DNA of 64,000 nucleotides from positions 1 to 64,000 of the forward strand of contig CAJFHG010000011.1 of assembly GCA_904379015.1 (NCBI GenBank), read 5' to 3'. The translations under genes were made by a program, and so were the position numbers. Positions 26,078 through 35,433 of this stretch are shown piece after piece (the stretch's first letter is position 1; every line of letters starts with the position of its first letter). Origin of the DNA: Candidatus Paralachnospira caecorum (GTDB taxonomy: Bacteria; Bacillota; Clostridia; Lachnospirales; Lachnospiraceae). The notes under the pieces were generated by a model. That model had not been told where the DNA came from. It did not search any database and worked only from the letters and a program-made list of their open reading frames with translations.

Positions 26078-27574
26078 ATGAGGGAATTATTATATGAAAG
26101 TACGAGGGGAGCCGGCGGAAAGGTAACGGCTTCTCAGGCAATTTTAAAGGGACTGGCGGAGGACGGCGGCCTGTTTGTGCCGGAGAGGATTCCGGAACTG
26201 CCGTTTCAGCTGGAAGAGCTTTCCGGCCTCAGCTATCAGGAGACCGCCTATGGAATCATGAAGGAGTTTCTGACCGATTTTACAGAGGAAGAACTCAGAG
26301 ACTGTATTGACAGGGCCTATGATGATAAATTTGACACAAAGGAGATCGCGCCCGTAAAGGAGGCGGACGGCTCTTATTATCTGGAGCTGTTTCACGGCGC
26401 TACGATCGCTTTCAAGGATATGGCGCTTTCCATTCTGCCGTATCTGATGGTCACGTCTGCCCGGAAGAACCGGATCAAAAATGAGATCGTGATCCTGACG
26501 GCTACCTCCGGAGATACAGGGAAGGCCGCGCTGGCAGGATTTGCCGATGTGCCCGGCACCAAAATTATTGTCTTTTATCCCAGGGACGGCGTAAGCCCCA
26601 TCCAGAAGAAACAGATGGTGACCCAGAAGGGAGAGAATACTTTCGTGGTGGGCATTCACGGAAATTTTGACGATGCCCAGAGCGGTGTGAAGGCCATGTT
26701 CGGGGACCGGAAGCTGGCAGAAGAGCTGGCCGGCCGCGGATATCAGTTTTCTTCCGCTAACTCTATCAATATCGGACGGCTGGTGCCCCAGGTGGTCTAT
26801 TATGTCTACGCTTACGGCCAGATGATGAAGAAGGGCATGATCTCCGCAGGAGAGGAGATCAATGTCACTGTGCCGACAGGCAATTTCGGCAATATTCTGG
26901 CCGCGTACTATGCGAAGCTCATGGGACTGCCCATCGGAAAGCTGATCTGCGCCTCCAATGAAAATAAAGTGCTGTATGACTTTTTCCGCACGGGCGTTTA
27001 TGACCGGAACCGGGAATTCATCCTGACCAGCTCCCCGTCCATGGATATCCTGATCTCCAGCAACCTGGAGCGTCTCATTTACAGGATCGCGGGAGAGAAC
27101 GCGGGAAAGGACGCTTCTCTCATGAAGGCTCTTTCCGAGACAGGAAGATATGAGATCAGCGGAGAAATGAAGGCGGCCCTGGCTGATTTCCGGGGGTCAT
27201 ACGCGGACGAGAAAGAGACTGCGGAAGAGATCAGGCGCGTATACAGGCAGGCGGGGTATGTGATCGACCCGCATACGGCGGTTGCGTCCTGTGTCTGCAG
27301 AAAATACAGAGAAGAAACCGGGGACGGAAGAAAGATGCTGATTGCGTCCACGGCCAGTCCCTATAAATTCACCAGAAGCGTGATGGACGCCATCGACGGC
27401 CAGTATCATGACCGGGAAGATTTTGAGCTGGCGGATATTCTTTCTGAGATCTCAGGGGTGCCGGTGCCGGCGGCCATTGAGGAGATCCGGACAGCGCCTG
27501 TGCTTCATACGGCGACCTGTGAGACCGGGCAGATGGAAGAAGCAGTAAAACAGTTCCTGGGCATCAGGGCTTGA
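26078..27574 (+). CDS. thrC: Threonine synthase
   Basis: A PLP enzyme of 498 residues that converts O-phosphohomoserine to threonine. The PLP Lys is in GATIAFKDMALS (Lys113). TSGDTGKAALAGF binds the phosphate group, and the VPTGNFGNILA loop is the cofactor phosphate cup. The long form with an N-terminal ESTRGAGGKVT segment is class I (E. coli-like). AAAGGAA lies upstream. It works downstream of asd (51848) in the aspartate pathway. The next gene follows 13 bases later. Confidence 0.95.
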   Translation: MRELLYESTRGAGGKVTASQAILKGLAEDGGLFVPERIPELPFQLEELSGLSYQETAYGIMKEFLTDFTEEELRDCIDRAYDDKFDTKEIAPVKEADGSYYLELFHGATIAFKDMALSILPYLMVTSARKNRIKNEIVILTATSGDTGKAALAGFADVPGTKIIVFYPRDGVSPIQKKQMVTQKGENTFVVGIHGNFDDAQSGVKAMFGDRKLAEELAGRGYQFSSANSINIGRLVPQVVYYVYAYGQMMKKGMISAGEEINVTVPTGNFGNILAAYYAKLMGLPIGKLICASNENKVLYDFFRTGVYDRNREFILTSSPSMDILISSNLERLIYRIAGENAGKDASLMKALSETGRYEISGEMKAALADFRGSYADEKETAEEIRRVYRQAGYVIDPHTAVASCVCRKYREETGDGRKMLIASTASPYKFTRSVMDAIDGQYHDREDFELADILSEISGVPVPAAIEEIRTAPVLHTATCETGQMEEAVKQFLGIRA

Positions 27575-27587
27575 AAGAGGTCATGTT

Positions 27588-29240
27588 ATGCAGCAGGAAA
27601 ATAATAAAGAAATCAAGTTGGAACATATTACGCTCTCCCACAGACAGGGAGCCTCAAAGGCAGGAGAAAACCAGAAGGAGGGAAGACGGCCGAGCAGCTA
27701 TTACAGAAAGGTTATGCAGCGCCGTCAGAGACAGAAACGCAACCGTCTGATCGGGATCGGCTGCCTTTCCGTCATCCTGCTGATTCTGATCATCTGCATT
27801 ATCATAAAACTGGTTCAGGGAAGATCAGAGGAAACGGGCGGAACTGCCGCGGATTCTTCGGCGGCGGGAACGGTGTCCGGCCTTCCGGAAAAGCTGTCGG
27901 AGGATGATTTCCGGTATTCTGTGTCTGATGATCAGAAAGAGGTTGGGACGCCTCAGGAAAAAAAGGAAATCGCGGAATATGAAGGATACGCGGTCCGTTA
28001 TCCCGCTGTGGGGAATCAGGCCATGGACGCGGCAATCGCCCAGCGGGCGGATGATATCATCACGGTTTTCAAGGCGCGCATGCAGGCGTGCCAGAGCGAT
28101 TCGCCGGCCCGCATGCTTCTGGTGGCTGACTACGAAAGCTATCAGACAAAGGAAGCGCTGGTTTCCATTAAGTTTGATATCCATACAGAACTTCCCCAGG
28201 AATCGCTGTCCGGAGATACGATCGAGACTTATACCTATCAGATGACGGACGGAGCGGAGGTTTCTCTTTCCGATGTGCTGAAGGACGGCTATCTGGATTT
28301 CCTGTCCGAAAAGACAAGGGAATTTGCCCGGAGCCAGTCAGGAACCTTTACGGAAAGCGCGGTAGCGGCCAGCGAGGCCAATTTCAAATATTATACCTGG
28401 AATGAGGACGGGCTGACCCTGTATTTCCCGGCCGGAACGCTGATCGAAGAGAATCAGGAGGTCCTTTCCTTTACGATTCCCATGGAGGATCTTTCTTCTT
28501 ATCTGACGATGGATCTGGCCGGCAGCAGCGAGACAGAGCCGCCTGAGAGCCAGGAGGCGCAGGCGCCCGTACAGCCGGGGGCCGATGTGGATCCCACAAA
28601 GCCCATGGTCTGCCTGACCTTTGACGATGGCCCTTCTGTGACCAACACACCGGAGCTTCTGGATATCCTGGAAGAAAATGATGCCAGGGCCACCTTCTTC
28701 GTGGTCGGTACGTCTCTGCAGAAGGAGGGGGCGCAGGAGATTGTCAGACGGGCGCAGGAGATGGGATGCCAGATCGGGAACCACACCATGGATCATAAAA
28801 ATTTCAAGGAGATCAGCGATGAGGAGATCTGCCAGGAGATTGAGGGGGTTAACAGTATTCTGACCTCCTGGGGACTGGAGCCGACGACCATTGTACGGCC
28901 GCCCTACGGCGGATGGAACAATCATGTCCGGGATGTGGTGCAGTACCCGATGATCCGGTGGAATCTGGATACTCTGGACTGGAAGACCAGAGATCCTTCC
29001 TGTACGATTTACAATGTGCTGCAGGATCCGGAGCTGGCAGCCGTGGACGGCGACATTATCCTGATGCACGATATCCATGCGGAAACGATAGAGGCATGCA
29101 GAACGATCATTCCCGAGCTGAAGGCGAGAGGCTTCCAGCTGGTGACGATCGAGGAAATGTATGCGGCCAAGGGGATTCCCCTGGAGACAGGCAAGGTGTA
29201 TTACAACAGCGGTCATATCAAGACTGATTTTGGATCATAA
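27588..29240 (+). CDS. Membrane-anchored polysaccharide (peptidoglycan) deacetylase
   Basis: A 550-residue protein with a basic cytoplasmic tail and one membrane helix (about 45-70). A middle domain with a DUF3298/PdaC-like pattern (about 110-310) precedes a C-terminal NodB domain (about 335-530). NodB motifs are TFDDGPS (344-350, catalytic base and metal Asp), NHTMDH (near 398-403, metal His pair), RPPYGG, LDTLDW and LMHDIH. It should remove acetyl groups from cell-wall glycan outside the cell, like PdaC, which contributes to lysozyme resistance. It shares an operon-like spacing with thrC and precedes a two-component system by 18 bases. Confidence 0.9.
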   Translation: MQQENNKEIKLEHITLSHRQGASKAGENQKEGRRPSSYYRKVMQRRQRQKRNRLIGIGCLSVILLILIICIIIKLVQGRSEETGGTAADSSAAGTVSGLPEKLSEDDFRYSVSDDQKEVGTPQEKKEIAEYEGYAVRYPAVGNQAMDAAIAQRADDIITVFKARMQACQSDSPARMLLVADYESYQTKEALVSIKFDIHTELPQESLSGDTIETYTYQMTDGAEVSLSDVLKDGYLDFLSEKTREFARSQSGTFTESAVAASEANFKYYTWNEDGLTLYFPAGTLIEENQEVLSFTIPMEDLSSYLTMDLAGSSETEPPESQEAQAPVQPGADVDPTKPMVCLTFDDGPSVTNTPELLDILEENDARATFFVVGTSLQKEGAQEIVRRAQEMGCQIGNHTMDHKNFKEISDEEICQEIEGVNSILTSWGLEPTTIVRPPYGGWNNHVRDVVQYPMIRWNLDTLDWKTRDPSCTIYNVLQDPELAAVDGDIILMHDIHAETIEACRTIIPELKARGFQLVTIEEMYAAKGIPLETGKVYYNSGHIKTDFGS

Positions 29241-29258
29241 CGATGCGGGAGAGCTCAA

Positions 29259-29969
29259 ATGAAATACAGAATTCTGGTGGCAGAGGACGAAGCGTCGGTC
29301 CTGGAGGGGCTTTTGGAAGCCCTCTCCGGGGCCGGTTATGAAGCGGCCGGCGTGACAGCAGGAGAAGCGGCAGTGCGGAAACTGACAGAAGAAAACTGGT
29401 CTTTGTGTATTCTGGATGTCAGGCTGCCTGATATGAGCGGATTTGATGTATGCCGGAGGGTGAGAGAAGCGGGAACTCACCTTCCGGTTTTGTTTTTGAC
29501 AGCGTTTTCCGATGAGGCCAATACGGTCAGAGGCTTTGAGATGGGCGGCGACGATTATGTAGCGAAGCCGTTCCGCCTGCGGGAGCTTCTGTCCAGGGTG
29601 GAGGCGCTTCTGAGACGGTGCGCTCCCAGGGAGGGAGAGGCAGCGGAAAGGCGTTTCCTGGTAAGCGGCGATATCTGCCTGAATCTGAAAAACAGAAAAC
29701 TGGAGATGGGCGGCGAAGAGCTGCTTCTGACGCCGAAGGAAAGCCAGATCGCCTATCTGCTCATGAGCAAATGGCCGGAAGCGGTGAGCCGGGACGAGCT
29801 TGTCCGCACATTTTGGGACAAGACGGGACAATATATTGAAAATAATACGATCCGGGTCCATATGAGCCGGCTCCGGGAAAAGCTGGGGACATATGAGGGA
29901 AACAACTATGTGGAAACGGTGCGGGGAATCGGATACCGGTGGAATATCCCGGTGAGGAGTGCGTTATGA
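29259..29969 (+). CDS. OmpR/PhoB-family response regulator
   Basis: A 236-residue regulator. In the receiver domain (1-120) Glu9/Asp10 and the phosphorylated Asp53 are in place, with KPF at the usual Lys. The C-terminal winged helix (about 130-228) ends in NNTIRVHMSRLREKLG and GIGYRW. GAGCTCAA-type weak binding site upstream. It overlaps the sensor kinase start (ATGA). It probably controls the ABC exporter that follows, as in BceRS-BceAB-type modules. Confidence 0.93.
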   Translation: MKYRILVAEDEASVLEGLLEALSGAGYEAAGVTAGEAAVRKLTEENWSLCILDVRLPDMSGFDVCRRVREAGTHLPVLFLTAFSDEANTVRGFEMGGDDYVAKPFRLRELLSRVEALLRRCAPREGEAAERRFLVSGDICLNLKNRKLEMGGEELLLTPKESQIAYLLMSKWPEAVSRDELVRTFWDKTGQYIENNTIRVHMSRLREKLGTYEGNNYVETVRGIGYRWNIPVRSAL

Positions 29970-31114
29970 GCTGTTATGGAAACAAAGAGATCAGATATTT
30001 GGGCCGTGTTTACTGGGTGATGGCGGCGTCTCTGACGGCGGGGACAGCGGCGCTGGTGCTGTTCGTGAGACATGTCTGCCAGCGCCGGATCATGGAAGCG
30101 GTGGAACAGGCATTCAGCGCGCAGGAGCAGTCGGTTCTCCGGTCGCTTCTGCAGGAGCCGGATCCGGCGCAGGTATGGATTCCGGTGTGCACGGCCGGCG
30201 CGGTGTTTCTGTTTTTTTTCCTTTATATGACCCGATCTCTGTCAGGGATCTATGAAACGGTGGGAAAACTCAGTCTGGGACTGGAGCAGATGATCGCGGG
30301 CCGCAGAACGAATCTGTCTGAATGGAAGGAAGGGATCGTCTCTTCTCTTTCCAATCAGGCTGAGCTGCTGTGCCGGAGGAACGCGCATCTGATCGATCTG
30401 ATGCAGGAGGAAAAAGAGCAGCTGTTCCGTTTTGTGGAAAATATGGTGCATCAGATGAAAACGCCGCTCACGGCCCTGCAGCTGGATCTGGATCTGATGG
30501 ATATGCAGCTGGAGCCGCTGCGGGAAGCCGGCGGAAACGGCCTGGACAGAAAGCTTCAGGACTGTATGGCCCAGTGCGGGAAGCTGAAGGCCCATGTGGA
30601 GGAATTTATGACAGACAGCCAGGTATCCTCCGGAACGCTTCATTTTTTTTCCAGCCCCGCGGACGTGGAGGGAATGCTGGAGAGTGTCGGGAACGGGCTC
30701 TCGGTGCTTCTGGAGGCGCGGCAGATCCGGCTTTCTATTCGGTCGGAGTCAAAAATTCCTCTTTACTGTGACAGCGGATGGATGAAGGCGGCGTTCTCTA
30801 ATCTGATCAAAAATTCCATTGAGTCCATGAAGCAGGGCGGAACCATCGCGGTCCGGCACTGGGATGAAGGATGCTGGAAATATGTGGTGATCACCGACGA
30901 GGGCGGCGGAATTTCAGAAGAAACGGCTGCCCACATGTTTGAACGGTTTTATACGGGAAAAGAACGGGAAGGAGGCACAGGGATCGGGCTGCATGCCGCA
31001 AAAGAGATCATTGAGTCCTGCCATGGCAGCATTGAGGCGCAGCCGTATGGGAAAGGCACCAGATTTCAGATCAGATTCCGGATCCTGGACGGTCCGGAGA
31101 CCTATGCCCGGTAA
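29966..31114 (+). CDS. Sensor histidine kinase
   Basis: A 382-residue kinase with two membrane helices (about 15-37 and 72-90) enclosing an extracytoplasmic loop of about 33 residues. The phospho-acceptor is His162 in VHQMKTPLTAL. The N box is NLIKNSIES, followed by ITDEGGGI and GGTGIGLHAAKEI. The start overlaps the response regulator stop (ATGA) with GAGGAG upstream. The short sensor loop suggests sensing in the membrane or through the neighbouring FtsX-type ABC transporter. Confidence 0.92.
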   Translation: MSCYGNKEIRYLGRVYWVMAASLTAGTAALVLFVRHVCQRRIMEAVEQAFSAQEQSVLRSLLQEPDPAQVWIPVCTAGAVFLFFFLYMTRSLSGIYETVGKLSLGLEQMIAGRRTNLSEWKEGIVSSLSNQAELLCRRNAHLIDLMQEEKEQLFRFVENMVHQMKTPLTALQLDLDLMDMQLEPLREAGGNGLDRKLQDCMAQCGKLKAHVEEFMTDSQVSSGTLHFFSSPADVEGMLESVGNGLSVLLEARQIRLSIRSESKIPLYCDSGWMKAAFSNLIKNSIESMKQGGTIAVRHWDEGCWKYVVITDEGGGISEETAAHMFERFYTGKEREGGTGIGLHAAKEIIESCHGSIEAQPYGKGTRFQIRFRILDGPETYAR

Positions 31115-31248
31115 ATCCGGAAGGGACAGCGGGAGCAGCAAATGTTACGAAAACGTCACGTGTAGGGCACTCCCTTTTGTGGTACGATAGATTCAGAAGA
31201 AGACGGTTTCGGCCGGAACGGATCAGACTGCGGAAGGGAGGGGCGTGC

Positions 31249-32070
31249 ATGAGCGGAACCTTATGGAAAATAGCCAGACAATCAAAGCAGGGAAGGAAGA
31301 AGGAAAACAGAGCGTTGTTTTTTGTTCTTTTTTTCCTGTTTTTTCTGACTGCGGCCGGCATCACCTGGTTTTCCGCTGCCGGGAAAGTGCAGGAGGAGGA
31401 GCGGTATTCTGCCTTTGGCGAGTGGAAGGCGGCGTATTACGGCGCAGATGAAGCGCAGCGGGATCAGTTCCTGGAAAATCCCGCCACTTCCAGAAGCGGT
31501 GTTTCCGCGGTGGTCGGTTCCGTGATCGCGCCGGACGCGGAGGAACGGCTTGAGGACCTGGAGCAGGAGTTCGCGTTCATGTATATGGGGTCAGAGGTGC
31601 CCGAGGTGACTCTGGAAAGAATGGGAAGGGATGTTCTGGCGCTGGAGTCAGAGGCGGAAGTCATGGAATATCTGGGATTCAGCGCTGTTCTCGGCACGCT
31701 GGATGAGGGGACCTGCGGGCTTGGGCGGATTTCCCTGGCCAGCGGCGCCTATCCGCAGGCGGAGGATGAGATTGCGGTTGTGCGTTCCTCTCTGACCCGG
31801 ATGGGATATGGAGCGGAGCTCGGACAGACCATTCAGGTAGAGGTCTATTCTCCGGGCAGTGAAACCGTGACGAAGGAGTACCGGCTGTGCGGAATTCTTG
31901 AACCCTACGGAGGAGGGTGGAATACCAAAACCTATCCTCTTGTTTCCGCGGTGATCACGCCGGAAGCCGCAGAGCAGTATCCCTGGGAGCCTTCCTACAA
32001 TGTTTTTCTGGATTATGCGGGATCCGTCTCGGAAAGTCCTTATATATACGGCCTGAACGAATCAGGATGA
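31249..32070 (+). pseudogene. FtsX-type ABC permease, N-terminal part before a frameshift
   Basis: This frame encodes 273 residues: a basic start, one membrane helix (about 24-46) and the beginning of a MacB-like outside domain. It stops with TGA at 32068. The downstream frame, shifted by +1, continues the same protein without a break from about 32063 (QDDGVYIKSDKLYDSG). A single inserted base near GAATCAGGATGACGG explains this. The intact protein would have about 714 residues, normal for this family with one N-terminal and three C-terminal helices. GGAAGGGAGG precedes the ATG. Confidence 0.75.
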
Positions 32071-32071
32071 C

Positions 32072-33391
32072 GGGGTTTATATCAAATCAGACAAGCTGTA
32101 TGACAGCGGACTGGAACAGCTGAGGAAGCATACCAGCGCTTACCCCTATGACAGCACGAAGCCCAGCTGGAAAAAAGACGGAATGGCGCTGGCGGGGCTG
32201 ATCGGGATCTATACAGGCTGGGAAGGGAATCTGGCGGGGCTGGAGGACATGATTTCAGAGGGAGAATGGGACCGGGAAGCCTTTGAGGAGGGGAGCGAGG
32301 TGCTTCTGTTCATGCCTTCTTACCGGGAACGGGATTACCGCAGTGTGGAACCGGGAGAAAATCTGCTTGAGCTGAATCTGGATGAAAATCTGGCGGACTA
32401 TTATGAAATCGATGAGAGTATCCAGCCGGGAGATGAGATCACGATCCATGTCGAATATAAGGTGACAGATGATGAAAACGGACCGGAATATCTGAAAGAA
32501 GATCCCAAACTGGCGTTTTATCAGGAAGAAGAATGGTCGGTGACGGTGGGCGGGATCATCCATTATGTGCCGGAAAACTGTGAAAATCCGCTCCGGGAAC
32601 TGCTGACCTCTTATGAAAACAACAGCTTCGCAGTGGTTGCCAGTTCCCGTTTTGTGAATCAGGTGAGGGAAATCAGGAATCGTATGGAGCGGGAATATAC
32701 GGCTGAGCGGTACAGAGAACAGTATGGAATTGAAACAGACGCGGACAGCGTCCTGATCCGTTCAGGCAATATGCTGGGGAGCAATACGGAGACAAAGTTT
32801 GATGCGTTTACGGTAATCTGCGGCAGCGGCGCGGGAGATGCCGCGGTGGGAAATATCCAAAATCTGGCGGCCTTTTACGGGCTGTATCCGGCGGCATCTT
32901 CCGAAACGTGGCAGACGGATTATCAGAAGGCGGCGGATACGGCCGTGCTCTGGCTGGCGGGAGGCGGGACGGTCTGCATCGCCGTTTTGCTGATCCTGTT
33001 TCATACGATGAGATCTGCTTTGGACAGCAGCCGGAAGCAGTTCGGCATTTTTCAGACTCTGGGCGTGAGAAAGAAAGAGATCCGGCGGGCATATGGGATA
33101 CGGGGAGCCGTGGACGGCGCTCTGGCTCTGCTGCTGGTCCATCTGGCAGGGGCAGCGGCGGCGGGATTTCGGGCAGCGGAGATTTACAGGACCATGGATC
33201 CCCTCAGGTTTTCAGGGCAGGGGGAAATGATCCGGCGGTGCCTGATGGAAGTCTTTGGAGGTGATTCGCTCACCGCCCATGTGATCCTGTGCGCGGTGCT
33301 GATGATCGTTTTTGTTTCAGCTTACAGGATTCCGGCCGGAAGTGTCCTGAAAGGCAGTCCGGTGGATCAGGTCAGGGAATTGTCAGAATAG
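32072..33391 (+). pseudogene. FtsX-type ABC permease, C-terminal part after the frameshift
   Basis: This frame holds the rest of the outside domain and three membrane helices: a LAGGGTVCIAVLLILF helix, then the IFQTLGVRKKEIRRAYG coupling loop typical of FtsX/LolC proteins, and two further helices. It ends with KGSPVDQVRELSE. The first in-frame ATG is at 32183, without a ribosome binding site, so it is unlikely to be made alone. The open frame shows no other damage, so the lesion is recent, a sequencing error, or a recoding site. The partner ATPase gene follows 14 bases later. Confidence 0.75.
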
Positions 33392-33405
33392 AAGGGAGGA
33401 ATTTT

Positions 33406-34089
33406 ATGGTGCTTCTGGAAACGAGACAGTTGGAAAAAATATATGGAACAGGCAGTCAGGAGGTGCGCGCGCTGAAGCCGACCAGTCTGACGATCGAGGA
33501 AGGCAGGTTTTACGCGGTGATCGGACGGAGCGGATCGGGAAAATCGACGCTTCTTCATCTGCTGGGGGGACTGGATCAGCCCACAGGGGGAGACGTGCTT
33601 CTGGAGGGGAAGAGTATTTTTAAGTTTTCTGACAGGGAGGCGGCCATATTCAGAAGGAGGAGGATCGGCTTTATTTTCCAGTCATATAATCTGCTGCCGG
33701 AGTATACAGCGCTGGATAATATCAGAATGCCGCTTTATCTGGACCAGAGGGAAATCGATGAGGAATATGAAGGAATGCTGCTGAAAAAGCTGCGCCTGAT
33801 CGGAAAGGAAACGAAATATCCCAGTCAGCTGTCCGGAGGGGAGGTACAGCGGGTGGCCATCGCGAGAGCGCTGATCACCAAGCCGGCCATCGTGCTGGCA
33901 GATGAGCCGACCGGAAATCTGGATGTGAAAAGCGCTTCTGAAGTGATCCAGATCCTGAAGGAGACTTGCCGGATTTTCCATCAGACACTGCTGCTGGTGA
34001 CCCATGATCTGCAGATCGCCAGAATGGCGGATGTGGTGCTGACGCTGGAGGACGGGGTGCTGTTCAAAGGGGAAGACATCCTCAGCTGA
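33406..34089 (+). CDS. ABC transporter ATP-binding protein, MacB/LolD type
   Basis: A 227-residue ATPase. Walker A is GRSGSGKST, the Q-loop is FIFQSYNLLPEYTALDN, the signature is LSGGEVQRVAIARAL, and Walker B is IVLADEPTGNLD. These are typical of LolD/MacB/BceA ATPases that work with FtsX-type permeases. ATG 33406 follows GAAGGGAGG. It closes the response regulator - kinase - permease - ATPase cluster, likely a peptide-antibiotic sensing or detoxification module. Its permease is frameshifted. Confidence 0.92.
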   Translation: MVLLETRQLEKIYGTGSQEVRALKPTSLTIEEGRFYAVIGRSGSGKSTLLHLLGGLDQPTGGDVLLEGKSIFKFSDREAAIFRRRRIGFIFQSYNLLPEYTALDNIRMPLYLDQREIDEEYEGMLLKKLRLIGKETKYPSQLSGGEVQRVAIARALITKPAIVLADEPTGNLDVKSASEVIQILKETCRIFHQTLLLVTHDLQIARMADVVLTLEDGVLFKGEDILS

Positions 34090-34108
34090 CCCTCCGGCCG
34101 GCTGAGGA
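34079..34108. terminator. Hairpin at the end of the ABC cluster
   Basis: TCCTCAGC (34079-34086, covering the stop codon of the ATPase gene) pairs with GCTGAGGA (34101-34108). It lies between convergent genes and could serve both strands; T tracts are weak. Confidence 0.5.
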
Positions 34109-34124
34109 TTGTCAAAAAGCAGTT

Positions 34125-34502
34125 CTATGTGTCCTTGCGGGTGAGGAGATCCGCCATCTGCCGGAGCATTTCGATCCGGGACTGTTCTTCGGGGCTCATC
34201 CTGCTTTTCAGGACATTCAGGATCAGGTTTGTCTCCGCGTCATTGAACTGGAGCCCCATGGCGTTGGCGCTGCGGTTGGCAGAGATCAGAAATGGAAGGA
34301 GGGCGTCCATGGATTTTCCTCCGGACTGGGAAACCAGCTCTGACAGGAAAGCCAGTTTTTTCAGATCCATATTTTTCAGGGAAGGATCATTGTTCCAGCT
34401 GTCCTGATTCTGGCCGGACTGATCCCGTTCAGGGCCGGAGGCATCCGGTCCTTTTTCGTTCCTGTTTCTGCCGGAGGGGCGGTTATTCTGAAAATGATTC
34501 AT
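34125..34502 (-). CDS. Hypothetical protein, 125 residues, second gene of an unknown pair
   Basis: The first 45 residues are Asn/Gln/Arg-rich and probably disordered. The rest is helical: LKKLAFLSELVSQSGGKS, DALLPFLISANRSANAMG, FNDAETNLILNVLKSR and EEQSRIEMLRQMADLL. ATG 34502 has AAAGGAG eight bases upstream. It overlaps the end of the upstream gene by 20 bases, so the two are translationally coupled. There is no signal peptide or membrane helix. I do not recognise a family. The helical repeat pattern suggests protein-protein contact with the upstream product. Confidence 0.7.
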   Translation of the reverse strand: MNHFQNNRPSGRNRNEKGPDASGPERDQSGQNQDSWNNDPSLKNMDLKKLAFLSELVSQSGGKSMDALLPFLISANRSANAMGLQFNDAETNLILNVLKSRMSPEEQSRIEMLRQMADLLTRKDT

Positions 34503-35097
34503 GAGAAGTCTCCTTTCTTTCATCGGGATCCAGAGAACGGAAGGCGGCGCTGTAGGAGTCAAATACAGCCTGCTGTTCTTTGGAAAGCGCGTTTCTGATA
34601 CAGGTGCGGAAATCTCCGGGCGGGGGACCGGCCGGATCTTTGGACTTCGGTTCAGAGGAGAGAGAGGCGGCGGCCAGAGAGAGATCTTCTTCCGGCGCCG
34701 GGCCGGAAGCCGTGTCCTGGAAAAGGGACAGCCCGGCGGCGCCGGGATCGGCCGGCGCTGTCTGTTCATAGAGAGACATGAGCTGGAGCATGGTGTTGAA
34801 CCGGCTGAAGATCTGCCGCTGCCTGGGACTGCCGTAATCCTTTATTTCATTGAAAACGTCAAAAAATCCCCGTTTCGGCTCATCGCCGCCGGCGGAACAG
34901 GCGCTCAGGGCTTCGCTGCTGTCCGGGGAGGCAAACAGGCGCATGGTATTCTGAAGTTCCTGTATTTTGATCAGGATGGAGAAGAGCCGTTTCTGGGAGG
35001 GCGGAAAATAGGACAGAGCGGCCTTCAGCATCTGGAGGTCATAGCTGCATGTCATTTTATCCAGCATGGTTGCTTTCAGATCATCTTGTTCCAACAT
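34483..35097 (-). CDS. Hypothetical protein, 204 residues, first gene of an unknown pair
   Basis: Starts MLEQDDLKATMLDKMTCSYD, continues with amphipathic helices (LQMLKAALSYFPPSQKRLFS, ILIKIQELQNTMRLF, RQIFSRFNTMLQLMSLYEQ) and an Ala/Pro/Ser-rich linker. It ends with a helix around ALSKEQQAVFDSYSAAFRSL. It is soluble and has no motif I can name. GAGGTGCT lies next to the ATG. It is coupled to the 34125-34502 gene and divergent from a 47-residue gene. Confidence 0.7.
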   Translation of the reverse strand: MLEQDDLKATMLDKMTCSYDLQMLKAALSYFPPSQKRLFSILIKIQELQNTMRLFASPDSSEALSACSAGGDEPKRGFFDVFNEIKDYGSPRQRQIFSRFNTMLQLMSLYEQTAPADPGAAGLSLFQDTASGPAPEEDLSLAAASLSSEPKSKDPAGPPPGDFRTCIRNALSKEQQAVFDSYSAAFRSLDPDERKETSHESFSE

Positions 35098-35197
35098 AGC
35101 ACCTCGGTGGTTTGCTCCTTTCAGTTTATGCGGGGGACTGGCCCGGCTATGCGCAAAAACGCATATAATAAAAGGTGTAAGGAAAAGGAGTTCTGAA

Positions 35198-35341
35198 ATG
35201 AAAACAAGACTTGTCATAGAGGAAGATTCTGTATATGAAATAGATGAAGAATGCGACAGGGCCAGAAGGGCCGCGGAGCAGAAAAAGAAGGAAAAAGCCG
35301 GGAAAGAGCAGAAGAGGAACAGGGGCGCGGAGCCGGACTGA
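35198..35341 (+). CDS. Small hypothetical protein, 47 residues
   Basis: A 47-residue, highly charged protein: MKTRLVIEEDSVYEIDEEC at the start, then a Lys/Arg/Glu-rich helical tail ending in GAEPD. AAAGGAG lies seven bases before the ATG, which is as good as any gene in the window. A terminator follows at 35388. Family unknown; the acidic head and basic tail suggest a small regulator or a coiled-coil peptide. Confidence 0.6.
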   Translation: MKTRLVIEEDSVYEIDEECDRARRAAEQKKKEKAGKEQKRNRGAEPD

Positions 35342-35387
35342 GCCGGATCTCCCGGCATGACAGCCGCCTGCCGGAGGCACTGAAAAA

Positions 35388-35422
35388 AGAGCCGTCCTGA
35401 TGATGCGGATCGGGACGGCTCT
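35388..35422. terminator. Bidirectional terminator between the 47-residue gene and htpG
   Basis: AGAGCCGTCC (35388-35397) pairs with GGACGGCTCT (35413-35422). An A tract precedes it, giving a T tract for htpG on the minus strand. Confidence 0.85.
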
Positions 35423-35433
35423 GCCGCTTTGAT

